50,552 bases of DNA from Petrocella sp. FN5 (GTDB taxonomy: Bacteria > Bacillota > Clostridia > Lachnospirales > Vallitaleaceae). Location of the stretch: assembly GCF_029210395.1 (NCBI RefSeq), contig NZ_JARGDP010000016.1, positions 1-50,552 on the forward strand, given 5' to 3'. Numbering within the stretch: the stretch's first letter is position 1; every line of letters starts with the position of its first letter. Shown in pieces: positions 33,682 to 42,945 of the stretch. The position numbers were made by a program, and so were the translations under genes. The notes under the pieces are model-generated. The model did no database searches, had not been told where the DNA came from, and saw nothing but the letters and a program-made list of their open reading frames with translations.

Positions 33682-35070
33682 CTACTTTCTAAACAGCTTC
33701 ACTAAAGGCATGGCTAGCAGTTGATCTACCTTAGCTTTTTTACCCAATTTTACAAATACTTCACTGTAAGTAGGGTAAGGATGAATAATGTCGGCCATTT
33801 TTGTTATAGGCTTTCCGAGGGTTTTTAGAACTTGTATTTCACCAATCATTTCACCACCTCGGTCGCCCAGTATTGAAGCACCTAACACCTTGAATTTATT
33901 GTCCAAAATCACTTTTATACCTTCTATAGATTCACCCTTTGTCTTCGTTCGGTCCAGATTGTTAAAATCATACTCATAGACCTTTACACGATCTTTGTAT
34001 TTGTCTCGTGCTTCTTTTTCTGTCATGCCGGCTCTGGCCAACTCCGGTTCTGTGAATGTTACCCAAGCGACGTGCTCATAAGTGATTTTGTGTTTAATCG
34101 GTAAAAAAGCATTTTTTACTGCAAGTATCGCCTGTACATTGGCCATATGTGAAAACTGATATGGTCCTACAACATCACCTGCTGCATATATATGTTTTTG
34201 GGATGTTCTTAAGTAACCATCTACAGATATGCCTTTTTTGTCATAAGCAATCTCTGCGGCTTCTAGATTAAGGTTTGTGGTATTTGGTTTCCTACCGATG
34301 GCGACAAGTAAGGCTTCAGCCTTTACCATCTGCTCTTTGCCGGATTTTTCATAAGTAAGTGCTATGCCTTTATCTCTTTTTTCTACCTTAACTGCTTTTG
34401 ATGCTGTATGAAGCCAAACACCTTCTTGAGTTAGTCGGTCTTCTAAACGCTTTATCAAATCAGCTTCTTCTCTAAAAAGAATACTCGGCATCATTTCAAT
34501 TAAATGAATTCTTACACCCAGTCGATTTAAAGCTTGTGACAACTCAACACCTATGGCGCCCCCACCTAGTACCGCAATAGATTTTGGCAGATTCTCAAGT
34601 TCAAAAATGCTTTCATTGGTTAAATATGGTGTTTCAGATAAACCTTGAATTTCCGGAATAAATGGGGAAGATCCTGTCGCTATAAGAAATTTTTTAGCTT
34701 TTATACCGATTCCATCAACAACAATGGTTTTGCTGTCTTTGAAACGCGCATGACCTTTCAAAAAATCAATTCCATCTTTTTTAAGGCTAGTGGGGTCTTC
34801 ATGCTGATAAATATCTTCTCGAACCGATCTTACATGCTGCATAACTTTTCTTGTATCGATTTGATCACGGGCAATAAAGGCTTTCATTTGATTAAATTTC
34901 TTTGCTTCATTGATCAATGCTTTGCTTGGAACACAACCTGACCAGGTGCATTCACCACCCGGTTTATTATCTTCAATCAGCAATACTTTTTTTCCAAATC
35001 CTATAGCTGTATAAGCAGCGCTTAAACCGCCAGCTCCAGCTCCTATAATGGCTAAGTCATACACTTTCAT
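33682..35070 (-). CDS. FAD-dependent pyridine nucleotide-disulfide oxidoreductase
   Basis: 462 residues starting at MKVYDLAIIGAGAGG, whose ATG follows AAAGGGTG; the longer frame starts with GTG and is less likely. FAD-binding GAGAGGLSAA, the redox-active pair in CTWSGCVPSK, NAD-binding GGGAIGVELSQ and the dimerisation domain ending IHPYPTYSEV define the lipoamide dehydrogenase/mercuric reductase family. It lacks an N-terminal HMA domain and the C-terminal Cys-Cys of MerA. No 2-oxoacid dehydrogenase genes are near, so the substrate is unknown. Confidence 0.88.
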   Translation of the reverse strand: MKVYDLAIIGAGAGGLSAAYTAIGFGKKVLLIEDNKPGGECTWSGCVPSKALINEAKKFNQMKAFIARDQIDTRKVMQHVRSVREDIYQHEDPTSLKKDGIDFLKGHARFKDSKTIVVDGIGIKAKKFLIATGSSPFIPEIQGLSETPYLTNESIFELENLPKSIAVLGGGAIGVELSQALNRLGVRIHLIEMMPSILFREEADLIKRLEDRLTQEGVWLHTASKAVKVEKRDKGIALTYEKSGKEQMVKAEALLVAIGRKPNTTNLNLEAAEIAYDKKGISVDGYLRTSQKHIYAAGDVVGPYQFSHMANVQAILAVKNAFLPIKHKITYEHVAWVTFTEPELARAGMTEKEARDKYKDRVKVYEYDFNNLDRTKTKGESIEGIKVILDNKFKVLGASILGDRGGEMIGEIQVLKTLGKPITKMADIIHPYPTYSEVFVKLGKKAKVDQLLAMPLVKLFRK

Positions 35071-35114
35071 ACTTAACACCCTTTCGTTAGTGTGCGATTA
35101 ATCTTATGCTAATG

Positions 35115-35143
35115 ATTTTATCAGTCTTTTTACTTAATGTCAA
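35115..35143 (-). promoter_or_regulatory. Sigma-A promoter of the disulfide reductase operon
   Basis: Minus strand TTGACA (35143-35138), 17 bases, TAAAAT (35120-35115). Start near 35108, about 38 bases before the gene. No clear MarR palindrome could be singled out. Confidence 0.8.
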
Positions 35144-35183
35144 TACAACTAGGTTCATTATGATTTGGATTGTCTTAGAACCT

Positions 35184-35215
35184 AAAAAACCACCTCATCT
35201 TTACCGATGAAATGG
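35184..35215 (-). terminator. Terminator of the folate operon after the DUF445 gene
   Basis: Minus strand CCATTTCATC pairs with GATGAGGTGG (10 pairs, two G-U) around a 6-base loop, followed by T6. It lies 20 bases past the DUF445 stop. Confidence 0.85.
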
Positions 35216-35235
35216 CCTTTTAATAGTGGTTTGTT

Positions 35236-36420
35236 TTAGATGAAAATATATACGATGCCCATAACGAAGCCTAACAAGGCCCCAAACCAAGTGATGGCAT
35301 TTAATTCTTTATCAACAATTGCAAAGATTAACCGTTCAATATCCATAACTGAAAAATCATTCACTTCATTTTCAACTATTTTGGCCACTTCGAAATTCTC
35401 TAAAAATGTACCGATGTTATTCTCTACAAAAGCAATATATAGCATTTCTATCTTAGATTCTATTTGATCCCGTTCATGGGTGGTTAAAAGAATCTTCTTT
35501 TCCAATAAAGGATACATCATAGAGGTAATCAAGTCTTTTAAGCTGATTTTGTTCATTAGCCCATAAGTACTTTTTACAATTTGGGCTGTTGCACTTTCAA
35601 GCATTTCTTCATATTGTCTAAGGGCTAGTATATCTGAGATTGGGTTAACCATAACCTCATTAGCACTTTTTATGACAGCATGAATCAATGTCTTTTGCAC
35701 TTCCTCCTCATGGAGGGTCTTTTCTATATAATCCAGTATTGAAGTGGTCACCTCTTTACTATTTAGAAACATTGCACCAAGGGCTCCAACCTTCTCATGA
35801 ATCAACTCACCTACAATTAGATTGACCTTGTCTTCAACTTGCGGCTGTCGTATTTGGCCAATGATATAATCACATATTTGTTCCTTATGATTTTCCAAAA
35901 TAAATTCCAGATCAATCCAAACCGTAGAAGGCAAGACAGTATCTAGTGCCGTGTTGTATGATAATCTTCCTGCCAAATATTCTTTTATGGTTCTGTAGAG
36001 CGTCTCATTCATATCCTTAGAAGCAATTTTATCTTCTAGTTCTCTTGCTATGCCTTTACCAATTTTGTTGACAACAATAGGATATTCATCACCTAATACT
36101 GTCTCCATGATTTCTTTTAGAGATCTTGGTTTGCCAAGCAAATCTTTGGTAATATAAGCTTTGATTTGAGCGATGACGCCCTCATTAAGTAGTTCTTTGC
36201 TGATGACCTCCTTGGTTAAAAGTCTATCTCCCACCGCACCACCTAAACTCTTGGCAATCCTATTTCTTTCTCTTGGAATAACACCTGGTGTGAATGGTAC
36301 TTTTATTTTACCAATACGCACTTCCGTATGGGGCTTAAAAAGCATTTTAATGGCCAACCAGTTGGTTGAATAACCAATAAGAGCACCAATTAAAGGTTTT
36401 AATAACATACTATAATCCAT
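35236..36420 (-). CDS. DUF445-family membrane protein
   Basis: About 394 residues starting at MDYSMLLKPLIGALIGYSTN, placed by a GAGGTG site. The N-terminal helix with GYSTNWLAIKMLFKP and the KVPFTPGVIPRERNRIAKSLG segment are family hallmarks, followed by a long helical region and a C-terminal hydrophobic helix (WFGALLGFVMGIVYIFI). This matches Bacillus YheB-like proteins of unknown function. It follows folB-folK by 28 bases and is probably the last gene of the folate operon. Confidence 0.85.
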   Translation of the reverse strand: MDYSMLLKPLIGALIGYSTNWLAIKMLFKPHTEVRIGKIKVPFTPGVIPRERNRIAKSLGGAVGDRLLTKEVISKELLNEGVIAQIKAYITKDLLGKPRSLKEIMETVLGDEYPIVVNKIGKGIARELEDKIASKDMNETLYRTIKEYLAGRLSYNTALDTVLPSTVWIDLEFILENHKEQICDYIIGQIRQPQVEDKVNLIVGELIHEKVGALGAMFLNSKEVTTSILDYIEKTLHEEEVQKTLIHAVIKSANEVMVNPISDILALRQYEEMLESATAQIVKSTYGLMNKISLKDLITSMMYPLLEKKILLTTHERDQIESKIEMLYIAFVENNIGTFLENFEVAKIVENEVNDFSVMDIERLIFAIVDKELNAITWFGALLGFVMGIVYIFI

Positions 36421-36448
36421 AAGACACCTCAAATTTCTTTTGTGATTT

Positions 36449-37291
36449 TTATGAATGACTTACTTCATTCATTTCCAACTCTGCTAACAGATCAATGACA
36501 CGTTTTTTCAACAATGGGTGAACTTTAAAGGGTGCCAACTCACTGAGTGGCTTTAAAACAAATCTACGCTGAGCCATTCTCGGATGAGGCAAAACAACCT
36601 TTTCATCTTCAGTTACCAAATTATCATAGAAAATTAGATCTAAGTCGAGTGTTCTTGGTCCCCAGTGAATTTCTCTTTCTCTTTTGAACGTTTTTTCAAT
36701 ATCCAGTAGGTATTCCATGAGTTTTCTTGGTGATAACAAGGTTTTTACACGAATGACACCATTAATAAAGTCTTCTTGATCTATATAACCCCATGGTTTG
36801 GTTTCTCTAAGTTCGGACACTTTTTCAACTAGGCTATGACCACTGACATTAATGGCTTCAATGGCTTGTAGAAGAATTTCTTCTCGCTTCCCCATATTAG
36901 AACCTATGGCAATATAGGCTTCATGCCAATATCTTTCTACTGTTACACTTGCGCATTTAAATGGTCGACCAATAGGTGCGTGTGGCTTTTTCACTGTAAC
37001 CTTTATACCTCTAATCAGATCATAAGTAGTTAATAGACTTTTGGCTACACCTTCTGCCAGTGTTTCGATTAAATTATACTTCTCTGACTTGAAATAGTCT
37101 TCTATTGTATAGCACATGCTGGCATAACTGACAGAAAGACCTAGATCATCTTCTGCACCTGCCGTTTCTAAGTCCAGATAGGCATCAAAGCTTATTAAAA
37201 ATGTTTGACCTTGTTTTTTTTCTTCTTCTAAAACGCCATGAAAGGCATATACCTCTAGGTCCACTACCGAAATGTAATCCAAATTATTCAC
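36449..37291 (-). CDS. folBK: Dihydroneopterin aldolase / HPPK bifunctional protein
   Basis: 280-residue fusion of two consecutive folate enzymes. Residues 1-120 are FolB (YAFHGVLEEEKKQGQTF, VTVKKPHAPIGRPF), which releases glycolaldehyde from dihydroneopterin. Residues 121-280 are FolK (YIAIGSNMGKREE, ETKPWGYIDQEDFING, HWGPRTLDLDLIFYD), which transfers pyrophosphate from ATP to the pterin. It overlaps folP by 8 bases, so all three activities are translated together. Confidence 0.95.
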   Translation of the reverse strand: MNNLDYISVVDLEVYAFHGVLEEEKKQGQTFLISFDAYLDLETAGAEDDLGLSVSYASMCYTIEDYFKSEKYNLIETLAEGVAKSLLTTYDLIRGIKVTVKKPHAPIGRPFKCASVTVERYWHEAYIAIGSNMGKREEILLQAIEAINVSGHSLVEKVSELRETKPWGYIDQEDFINGVIRVKTLLSPRKLMEYLLDIEKTFKREREIHWGPRTLDLDLIFYDNLVTEDEKVVLPHPRMAQRRFVLKPLSELAPFKVHPLLKKRVIDLLAELEMNEVSHS

Positions 37292-38096
37292 CTGCTTTCA
37301 TAATGGCCATGGTCATGTCAATCGCTCTCTTATTCTCTAATACATCATGGACTCTGAATATGGATACCCCTGACTGAAGTCCAATCACCGTCGTTACCAA
37401 TGTACCTTCAACTCTCTCGTGAACCGGTAAATCTAAGGTGCCACCTATAAGTGATTTTCTAGATGTTCCAAGGAGTACCGGGTAGCCTAAGTGATTAAAC
37501 ACTTTAAGCTCTCCCATTATTTTAAGATTCTCTTCTCTGGTTTTGGCAAATCCTATGCCTGGGTCAATGATGATATTTTCTCTTTTGATACCGGCTTTTC
37601 CTGCCAACTCAATACTAGCTGCCAAGTCTTTGACCATGTCAATAATTAAATCTTCATACCCGCCCTTTGGACGGTTGTGCATGATACAACAGGGTACATT
37701 ATAGGCTGCAATCACATCAGCCATCTCAGGGTCTTTCTTAAGTCCCCATATATCATTTACCATGTCTGCTCCGGCATCAAGTGCGGCTTTTGCCACCCTT
37801 GCTTTAGAAGTATCTATGGATACAACCGTATCAAAATTCGCCTTAATCATTGTGATGACCGGTACCACCCGACGTATTTCTTCTTCTTCATCCACAAAGA
37901 CATGTCCCGGACGCGTGGACTCTCCACCGACATCTATGATATCTGCCCCTTCAATAATCATTTTTTCAACTTGTGATTTTGCGTCTTCTTCACCGATAAA
38001 TTTTCCGCCATCAGAAAATGAATCCGGTGTCACATTTAAAATACCCATAATATAGACGTGATGATGAAAATCAAATTTCTTTCTTCCAATAATCAT
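37284..38096 (-). CDS. folP: Dihydropteroate synthase
   Basis: Condenses the pterin pyrophosphate with p-aminobenzoate; target of sulfonamides. 270 residues with GILNVTPDSFSDGG, DVGGESTRPG, and the catalytic IDPGIGFAKT and GTSRKSLIG segments. It receives p-aminobenzoate from the pabA-B-C products encoded upstream in the same operon. No unusual changes were seen in the sulfonamide-binding loops. Confidence 0.97.
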   Translation of the reverse strand: MIIGRKKFDFHHHVYIMGILNVTPDSFSDGGKFIGEEDAKSQVEKMIIEGADIIDVGGESTRPGHVFVDEEEEIRRVVPVITMIKANFDTVVSIDTSKARVAKAALDAGADMVNDIWGLKKDPEMADVIAAYNVPCCIMHNRPKGGYEDLIIDMVKDLAASIELAGKAGIKRENIIIDPGIGFAKTREENLKIMGELKVFNHLGYPVLLGTSRKSLIGGTLDLPVHERVEGTLVTTVIGLQSGVSIFRVHDVLENKRAIDMTMAIMKAGE

Positions 38097-38099
38097 CCT

Positions 38100-38582
38100 T
38101 TATACCTCGATTTTTAGATTTTTCTTGTTCATACTCCAATTACATAATTCTATTGATTCACAAGTATAGCAAGCTCTTGAAGCTTTGTCGGCTCTGTATA
38201 ATATGCCATCCAAATTCTGTTGATTGGCTATGGCTTTGTTTTTATGATTGGCTATGGCTTTTAAAATGAATTCTATCTCATTACCTTCAAACCCGGATGC
38301 TTCTAAGATACCTTTGGCCAGTCTCGCACCAGCAACTTCATGTGGCTCACCTGTTGCATATTGACACCCTCTTCCGATGTCATGAAGAAGCCCACATGCA
38401 TAGACCCATGTCTTATTATATTTTATCTCATTTTCCAAACACATAATCCAAGCAATTCGAGCCACATCCAGAAAATGAGCCATATCATGTTTGCAATACA
38501 CACGGTTGACTTCCATTTTTTCTATTTCTCTTAAGTAATACTGGTAATCTTTATTCTCATATATTCTCTGAATCTTCTTCAT
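38100..38582 (-). CDS. HD-domain phosphohydrolase of unknown substrate
   Basis: 160-residue HD-superfamily metal-dependent phosphohydrolase. Metal ligands appear as His in YCKHDMAHF, HD in LLHDIGRG and a later Asp in ILYRADKASR. It overlaps pabC by 4 bases and precedes folP by 3. The position between p-aminobenzoate and pterin genes invites the idea that it dephosphorylates dihydroneopterin triphosphate or monophosphate, a step lacking a dedicated gene here. That is inference only; C-terminal cysteines (CYTCESIELC) are of unknown role. Confidence 0.8.
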   Translation of the reverse strand: MKKIQRIYENKDYQYYLREIEKMEVNRVYCKHDMAHFLDVARIAWIMCLENEIKYNKTWVYACGLLHDIGRGCQYATGEPHEVAGARLAKGILEASGFEGNEIEFILKAIANHKNKAIANQQNLDGILYRADKASRACYTCESIELCNWSMNKKNLKIEV

Positions 38583-39352
38583 AAACCTCTACCCATACTA
38601 TCTAGAACTTTTTCGTATCTATTGGAAATTTGCTGTATAATCTTATGTTGATTCAAAGCCACTTCATCTATGATTAGGACTTTCATAATACCCATGACGC
38701 TATTGGTTACAAATACACCATCACTCGTTAATAGCCGATTCAAAGTTATACGTTCCTCCGTGACAGGGTAAGCATCCATTATCCATTGTCTAACAATACC
38801 CTTTAGTAAGCCTAAGGAAGCATCCGGTGTAATAATCTTATTGTTTTCGATTATAAATATATTGGCAATCGCTGTTTCACATACATCATCATGTATATTC
38901 AAAAAAAGAGCATCATTAAAACCTTGTTTCTTTGCTCTTTCCAGTTCAAAAATATTGTCCAAATAATTCATGGATTTGATACCAACGGTATGGCTTGTCG
39001 GGTTTCTTTTAACCCTTGATAAGATCAATTTATAACCTTCTTCATATTGTTTCTGGCTATAGGTCAATGGTCGCGTCGTAAAAACCGTGTTTTCTTCTGA
39101 AACATTGATTTTTAACACACCGTTGTTACAAGATAGAGCATCTATTGCCACCAGAACTTCATTTACATTTAGGACTTTTGAAATACCTAAATACTTTAAT
39201 CCACTATTTAATCTCGATATATGATTGTCTAAGAACATACCCCTACCATGAATCACCCGTATGGTTTCAAATACACCATAGCCATAGAAATAGCCTCGAT
39301 CCGGATGAATGGTTTCAACATTTAGGATTTCATTATTTATTAACACTTTCAT
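38579..39352 (-). CDS. pabC: Aminodeoxychorismate lyase (class IV aminotransferase fold)
   Basis: PLP-dependent release of pyruvate from aminodeoxychorismate to give p-aminobenzoate. 257 residues, fold-type IV: FETIRVIHGRGMFLDNHISRL, PLP lysine in GIKSMNYLDN and ETAIANIF. Branched-chain or D-amino acid aminotransferases share the fold, but the 4-base overlap with pabB makes PabC the best call. Confidence 0.9.
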   Translation of the reverse strand: MKVLINNEILNVETIHPDRGYFYGYGVFETIRVIHGRGMFLDNHISRLNSGLKYLGISKVLNVNEVLVAIDALSCNNGVLKINVSEENTVFTTRPLTYSQKQYEEGYKLILSRVKRNPTSHTVGIKSMNYLDNIFELERAKKQGFNDALFLNIHDDVCETAIANIFIIENNKIITPDASLGLLKGIVRQWIMDAYPVTEERITLNRLLTSDGVFVTNSVMGIMKVLIIDEVALNQHKIIQQISNRYEKVLDSMGRGL

Positions 39353-40743
39353 ATATCTATCTCCTTAAGTCGAACCGCTTTAAATAGAGCTTTTGCTTTA
39401 TCTAAGGTTTCTTCATATTCGGCTTTTGGGTCTGATTCCCATGTAATACCGCCACCTACACCAATGGCCATCCATTCTTTCTGTTTGATAATTGTTCGTA
39501 TGACAATGTTAAAATCTGCACTTCCGTCAAATCCAAAATAGCCAATGCAACCCGTATATAAGTGCCGTCTCGTTGGTTCTAACTCCTCAATTATTTCCAT
39601 GGCCCGAATCTTAGGTGTTCCGGTAATGGAACCTCCGGGAAAACAAGCTTTTATACAATCCACTGCGGTCATGTCTTGCTTCAGTTTCCCAACAATGGTT
39701 GCTACCAAATGGTGCACTGTGGCATAAGATTCAATACCAAATAACTCCGTCACTTTTACTGTATAAGGTCTACAAACTTTGCTTAAATCATTACGTTCCA
39801 AATCAACCACCATTAGCAACTCCGATTTGTCTTTTTCACTTTTCTCAAGTTCTAAGCGATACGCTTCATCTTCGTCTTCTGTCATGCCTCTAGGTCGTGT
39901 CCCCTTTATCGGTCTGGTTTCCACCTTATTATCTCTAATCTGCATGAATCGCTCCGGCGATGAACATAAGATCTCTGTTTCATCTAGGCTCATAAAGGCA
40001 CTAAAGGGGGCTTGATTCACTTTTCGTAAAGACTTGTATATATCGTAAGCATTGTGGTTAGTCATAGCTGTATAAGTATGGGTCATATTGGCAATATAAA
40101 TATCACCGTTTAATATATATTCTTTCATTTTCTCTACTGCCTTTATGTATGTTGCCTCATCAAAGCAAGACGTGAACGTCACTTCTTCCTCAACCGTGTC
40201 TCTGTATATAACAGGATGACCTGACTTTATAATTTCCATAATTCGTGTTGTTTTTTTTTCCAGTTCCAAGGTCGTTTTTTGATCAGATTTTTGATTGGGA
40301 TTAAAAACGGACAAATATGTTTTATGACAATGATGATCAAAGATCAATAAATGATGATAAAACACAAAAACCATTGCGGGCATCTCCATGATAGGTTTTG
40401 CAATGTTGGGTAGTTTTTCAATATCCCTAACCAAGTCATAAGCAAAATAGCCCATACATCCTGCAACAAATGGCAAATCAAATGTATTTTGAATCTGATT
40501 AGCGCCAAGAAGTTCCTTTAATACTTCAAAAGGATCACCATCTACCTTCTGATTGTCTAGGGTTATTATTTTTTGATCATAGGTTATTTTTTTATATGGG
40601 TTCAACCCAATAAATGAGTATTTTCCTAATTTTTCTGAATCTTTTGAGCTATCTAGAAAAATGATATCTTCTTCATCCTTAAACAGACTGAATATATCAA
40701 AAGATGAAAGCTCTGTCGTAATCTCATTCACTTGTACTCTCAT
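39349..40743 (-). CDS. pabB: Aminodeoxychorismate synthase component I
   Basis: 464-residue chorismate-using enzyme that adds ammonia from PabA to chorismate. The C-terminal chorismate-binding domain holds PIKGTRPRG, the PabB-specific signature with the catalytic Lys. TrpE would read P-I-A-G-T. FPGGSITGTPKIRAMEIIEELE and GVGGGITWESDPKAEYEET complete it. The preceding pabA and following pabC support the call. Confidence 0.95.
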   Translation of the reverse strand: MRVQVNEITTELSSFDIFSLFKDEEDIIFLDSSKDSEKLGKYSFIGLNPYKKITYDQKIITLDNQKVDGDPFEVLKELLGANQIQNTFDLPFVAGCMGYFAYDLVRDIEKLPNIAKPIMEMPAMVFVFYHHLLIFDHHCHKTYLSVFNPNQKSDQKTTLELEKKTTRIMEIIKSGHPVIYRDTVEEEVTFTSCFDEATYIKAVEKMKEYILNGDIYIANMTHTYTAMTNHNAYDIYKSLRKVNQAPFSAFMSLDETEILCSSPERFMQIRDNKVETRPIKGTRPRGMTEDEDEAYRLELEKSEKDKSELLMVVDLERNDLSKVCRPYTVKVTELFGIESYATVHHLVATIVGKLKQDMTAVDCIKACFPGGSITGTPKIRAMEIIEELEPTRRHLYTGCIGYFGFDGSADFNIVIRTIIKQKEWMAIGVGGGITWESDPKAEYEETLDKAKALFKAVRLKEIDI

Positions 40744-40750
40744 ATCAACC

Positions 40751-41323
40751 TCATCTGTGGCAACTTCTTATAAAATTATGCAATAACTCATGACCATATT
40801 CTGTCAGCTCTGCTTCAGGGTGAAACTGTACGCCCTCAACTCTATAGTTTTTATGGCGCAAACCCATAATCGTCCCATCTTCCAAACGACTCGTAACTTC
40901 AAGACAAGCCGGCAAATTCCTTTCTTCTACCACTAATGAATGATACCGCGTTGCATAAAACGGCATACTCAATCCTTCATATAAATCTGTCTGATCATGG
41001 TAGACCGCTGAAACCTTACCATGTATCGGGGTTTTACCTTTGGTTACATGACCACCATAGACATGCCCAATGACTTGATGGCCAAGACATATCCCCAATA
41101 TGGGTATAATACCACCAAAGGCTCTAACAATTTCCAAACAAATGCCCGCATCTTCCGGCCTCTTGGGACCGGGTGATAAAATGATGCCTTTGGGTTTCAA
41201 CTGCCTAATATCATCAATGCATATGTCATCATTCCTCTTTACCAGTATGTGTTCACCCAGTTCTTCTACATACCTAACCAGGTTATAAACAAAAGAGTCA
41301 TAATTATCAATCATTAAATACAT
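40751..41323 (-). CDS. pabA: Glutamine amidotransferase of aminodeoxychorismate synthase
   Basis: 190-residue class I glutaminase with the nucleophile Cys in GICLGHQVIG and the His-Glu pair in GVQFHPEAELTEYG. It channels ammonia to PabB. In many Firmicutes one such subunit also serves anthranilate synthase; no trp genes are nearby. It follows folE by 8 bases. Confidence 0.94.
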   Translation of the reverse strand: MYLMIDNYDSFVYNLVRYVEELGEHILVKRNDDICIDDIRQLKPKGIILSPGPKRPEDAGICLEIVRAFGGIIPILGICLGHQVIGHVYGGHVTKGKTPIHGKVSAVYHDQTDLYEGLSMPFYATRYHSLVVEERNLPACLEVTSRLEDGTIMGLRHKNYRVEGVQFHPEAELTEYGHELLHNFIRSCHR

Positions 41324-41331
41324 GTTTCACC

Positions 41332-41919
41332 TCATACCTTATAAAGCGCCATTAGTTTTTGATAGATCTCGATATTATCTTCAAATCTGCCACTTAAGGT
41401 TGTGGTGATTGTTTTAGTATTTGGTTTTTTGATGCCTCTTGTGGTCATACAGCTATGCTCACCTTCAATAATGATTGCCACATCTTCTGTATCTGTTACT
41501 TTTCTCATAATATAGGCAATGTCTGCACCTATACGTTCCTGTAACTGAAGACGTTTACCAACCATATCCGCTATACGTGCAATTTTGCTCAGACCAATCA
41601 CCCTCTTACTCGGTATATAGGCGACGGCCACTTTCATATTATACATTAATGCCAAATGGTGTTCACAGTAACTAAACAATTGTATGTCTTTCATGAGCAC
41701 CATGTCTTGTTTACTGTTTTCATATATTTCCTCTTCATCGAAGGTCACACCTAGCTTCTCGATAAGTTCATCATTTGTATAGGTCATGCCTTCAAAAACT
41801 TCTTCGTACATATTTGCTACTCGAGCCGGTGTGTCTCTAAGACCTTCTCTGTTTGGATCATCACCCAGTGCTACGAGTATGCCTCTTATATGGTCCTCTA
41901 TCGCTTTTTTATCTATCAT
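41332..41919 (-). CDS. folE: GTP cyclohydrolase I
   Basis: Opens GTP to dihydroneopterin triphosphate, the first committed step of folate synthesis. 195 residues. The zinc/active site is in [12 protein letters not shown] with the second Cys in [11 protein letters not shown], and R-V-I-G-L-S-K-I is conserved. It heads the core of the folate operon, 38 bases after the ttcA-like gene. The gap is too short for a tetrahydrofolate riboswitch, and none was seen further up. Confidence 0.96.
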   Translation of the reverse strand: MIDKKAIEDHIRGILVALGDDPNREGLRDTPARVANMYEEVFEGMTYTNDELIEKLGVTFDEEEIYENSKQDMVLMKDIQLFSYCEHHLALMYNMKVAVAYIPSKRVIGLSKIARIADMVGKRLQLQERIGADIAYIMRKVTDTEDVAIIIEGEHSCMTTRGIKKPNTKTITTTLSGRFEDNIEIYQKLMALYKV

Positions 41920-41957
41920 GTCATATTCTCCTTAAGAACACATACTGTTTGGTATTC

Positions 41958-42821
41958 TTACTCATAGGTATCCAAAAAACTATGTCTTTCACCATTTGAC
42001 TGCCATCCTACAATACAATCCATGTTGACATTATGAGCCGACTGCAAAATGCATTTATCAATATCTGGATTGTTCTTTTTTAACTTGGCGATTAGTTCCT
42101 TCATTTCACGACGTTTGCTCGATGTTTTCTTGGCCGCCACAACACAACCACAATTCATAGGCACAAGGCCTGCATGATTGGTAAATCTCTTAATATCTTC
42201 TTCATGAATGTAGTACATAGGTCTTATTAACTCAAGACCTTCAAAGTTCAATGATTTAAGTCTTGGCATCATTGTCTTTGTTGTACCTGCATAAAAAATG
42301 TTCATAAGTTGGGTCTCGATCACGTCATCAAAATGATGACCAAGAGCCAATTTATTACAGCCAAGCTCTTGTGCCTTAGCGTATAGGGCACCTCTTCGCA
42401 TTTTGGCACATAGGTAACAAGGGTAATCACTGGAAATGGCATCTACAATGCCAAAAATACCTGAATCAAAAAAAGTAATGGGAATATTCAAATGCTTACA
42501 GTTTTCTTTTAGTCTTTCTTCATTGGTAATGTGATAACCTGGGTTCATGGCTAGGTACTCGATATCAAAATTAACGTCACCATGGATTTTCAGTTCCTGA
42601 AGCAACTTACATAACAACAAACTATCCTTACCACCGGATACACCAACGCCAATTCGATCGCCTTCTTCAACTAAGTTAAATGCTTTTACGGCTTTAATAA
42701 ATCTTGACCATATCTCTTTTCTATATGTTTTAATGATACTACGTTCTATGTCTTTTACTGATTTTAACGGAACTGTGGGGATGCTTAACGTACACCCACT
42801 ACCTTGTAATGATTCTGCCAT
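41958..42821 (-). CDS. TtcA/TtuA-type tRNA 2-thiolation protein
   Basis: 287-residue PP-loop ATPase with SGGKDSLLL, the C-Y-L-C pair (YPCYLCAKMRRGAL) that ligates an iron-sulfur cluster and HHFDDVIETQLMN. E. coli TtcA thiolates cytidine 32 of tRNA; the Firmicutes homologues are less characterised, so the exact nucleotide is uncertain. AGGAG precedes the ATG and a strong promoter is 45 bases upstream. It is probably the first gene of the folate operon, without obvious functional link. Confidence 0.88.
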   Translation of the reverse strand: MAESLQGSGCTLSIPTVPLKSVKDIERSIIKTYRKEIWSRFIKAVKAFNLVEEGDRIGVGVSGGKDSLLLCKLLQELKIHGDVNFDIEYLAMNPGYHITNEERLKENCKHLNIPITFFDSGIFGIVDAISSDYPCYLCAKMRRGALYAKAQELGCNKLALGHHFDDVIETQLMNIFYAGTTKTMMPRLKSLNFEGLELIRPMYYIHEEDIKRFTNHAGLVPMNCGCVVAAKKTSSKRREMKELIAKLKKNNPDIDKCILQSAHNVNMDCIVGWQSNGERHSFLDTYE

Positions 42822-42866
42822 GATTTTCTCCTATTATATGTCACAATTAGACTAATTTCTATTGCT

Positions 42867-42895
42867 ATACTACATGGTGAAACTATGAATGTCAA
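42867..42895 (-). promoter_or_regulatory. Sigma-A promoter of the ttcA-folate operon
   Basis: Minus strand TTGACA (42895-42890), 17 bases, TAGTAT (42872-42867). Start near 42860. Just upstream, GATTCA/TGAATC forms a 6-bp hairpin (about 42900-42925) without U-tract between the GGDEF-EAL gene and this promoter. Confidence 0.85.
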
Positions 42896-42945
42896 GTTCG
42901 CTGATTCACAGGTATACATGAATCATCTACCATCAATCTAAAAAG

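Noticed and set aside
33682-35070. Mercuric reductase (merA)
   Set aside because: No HMA domain, no C-terminal vicinal cysteines and no other mer genes; only the general disulfide reductase family is supported.
41920-42945. Tetrahydrofolate riboswitch before folE or ttcA
   Set aside because: The folE gap is 38 bases and the ttcA upstream region lacks the conserved aptamer; only a 6-bp hairpin and a promoter were seen.
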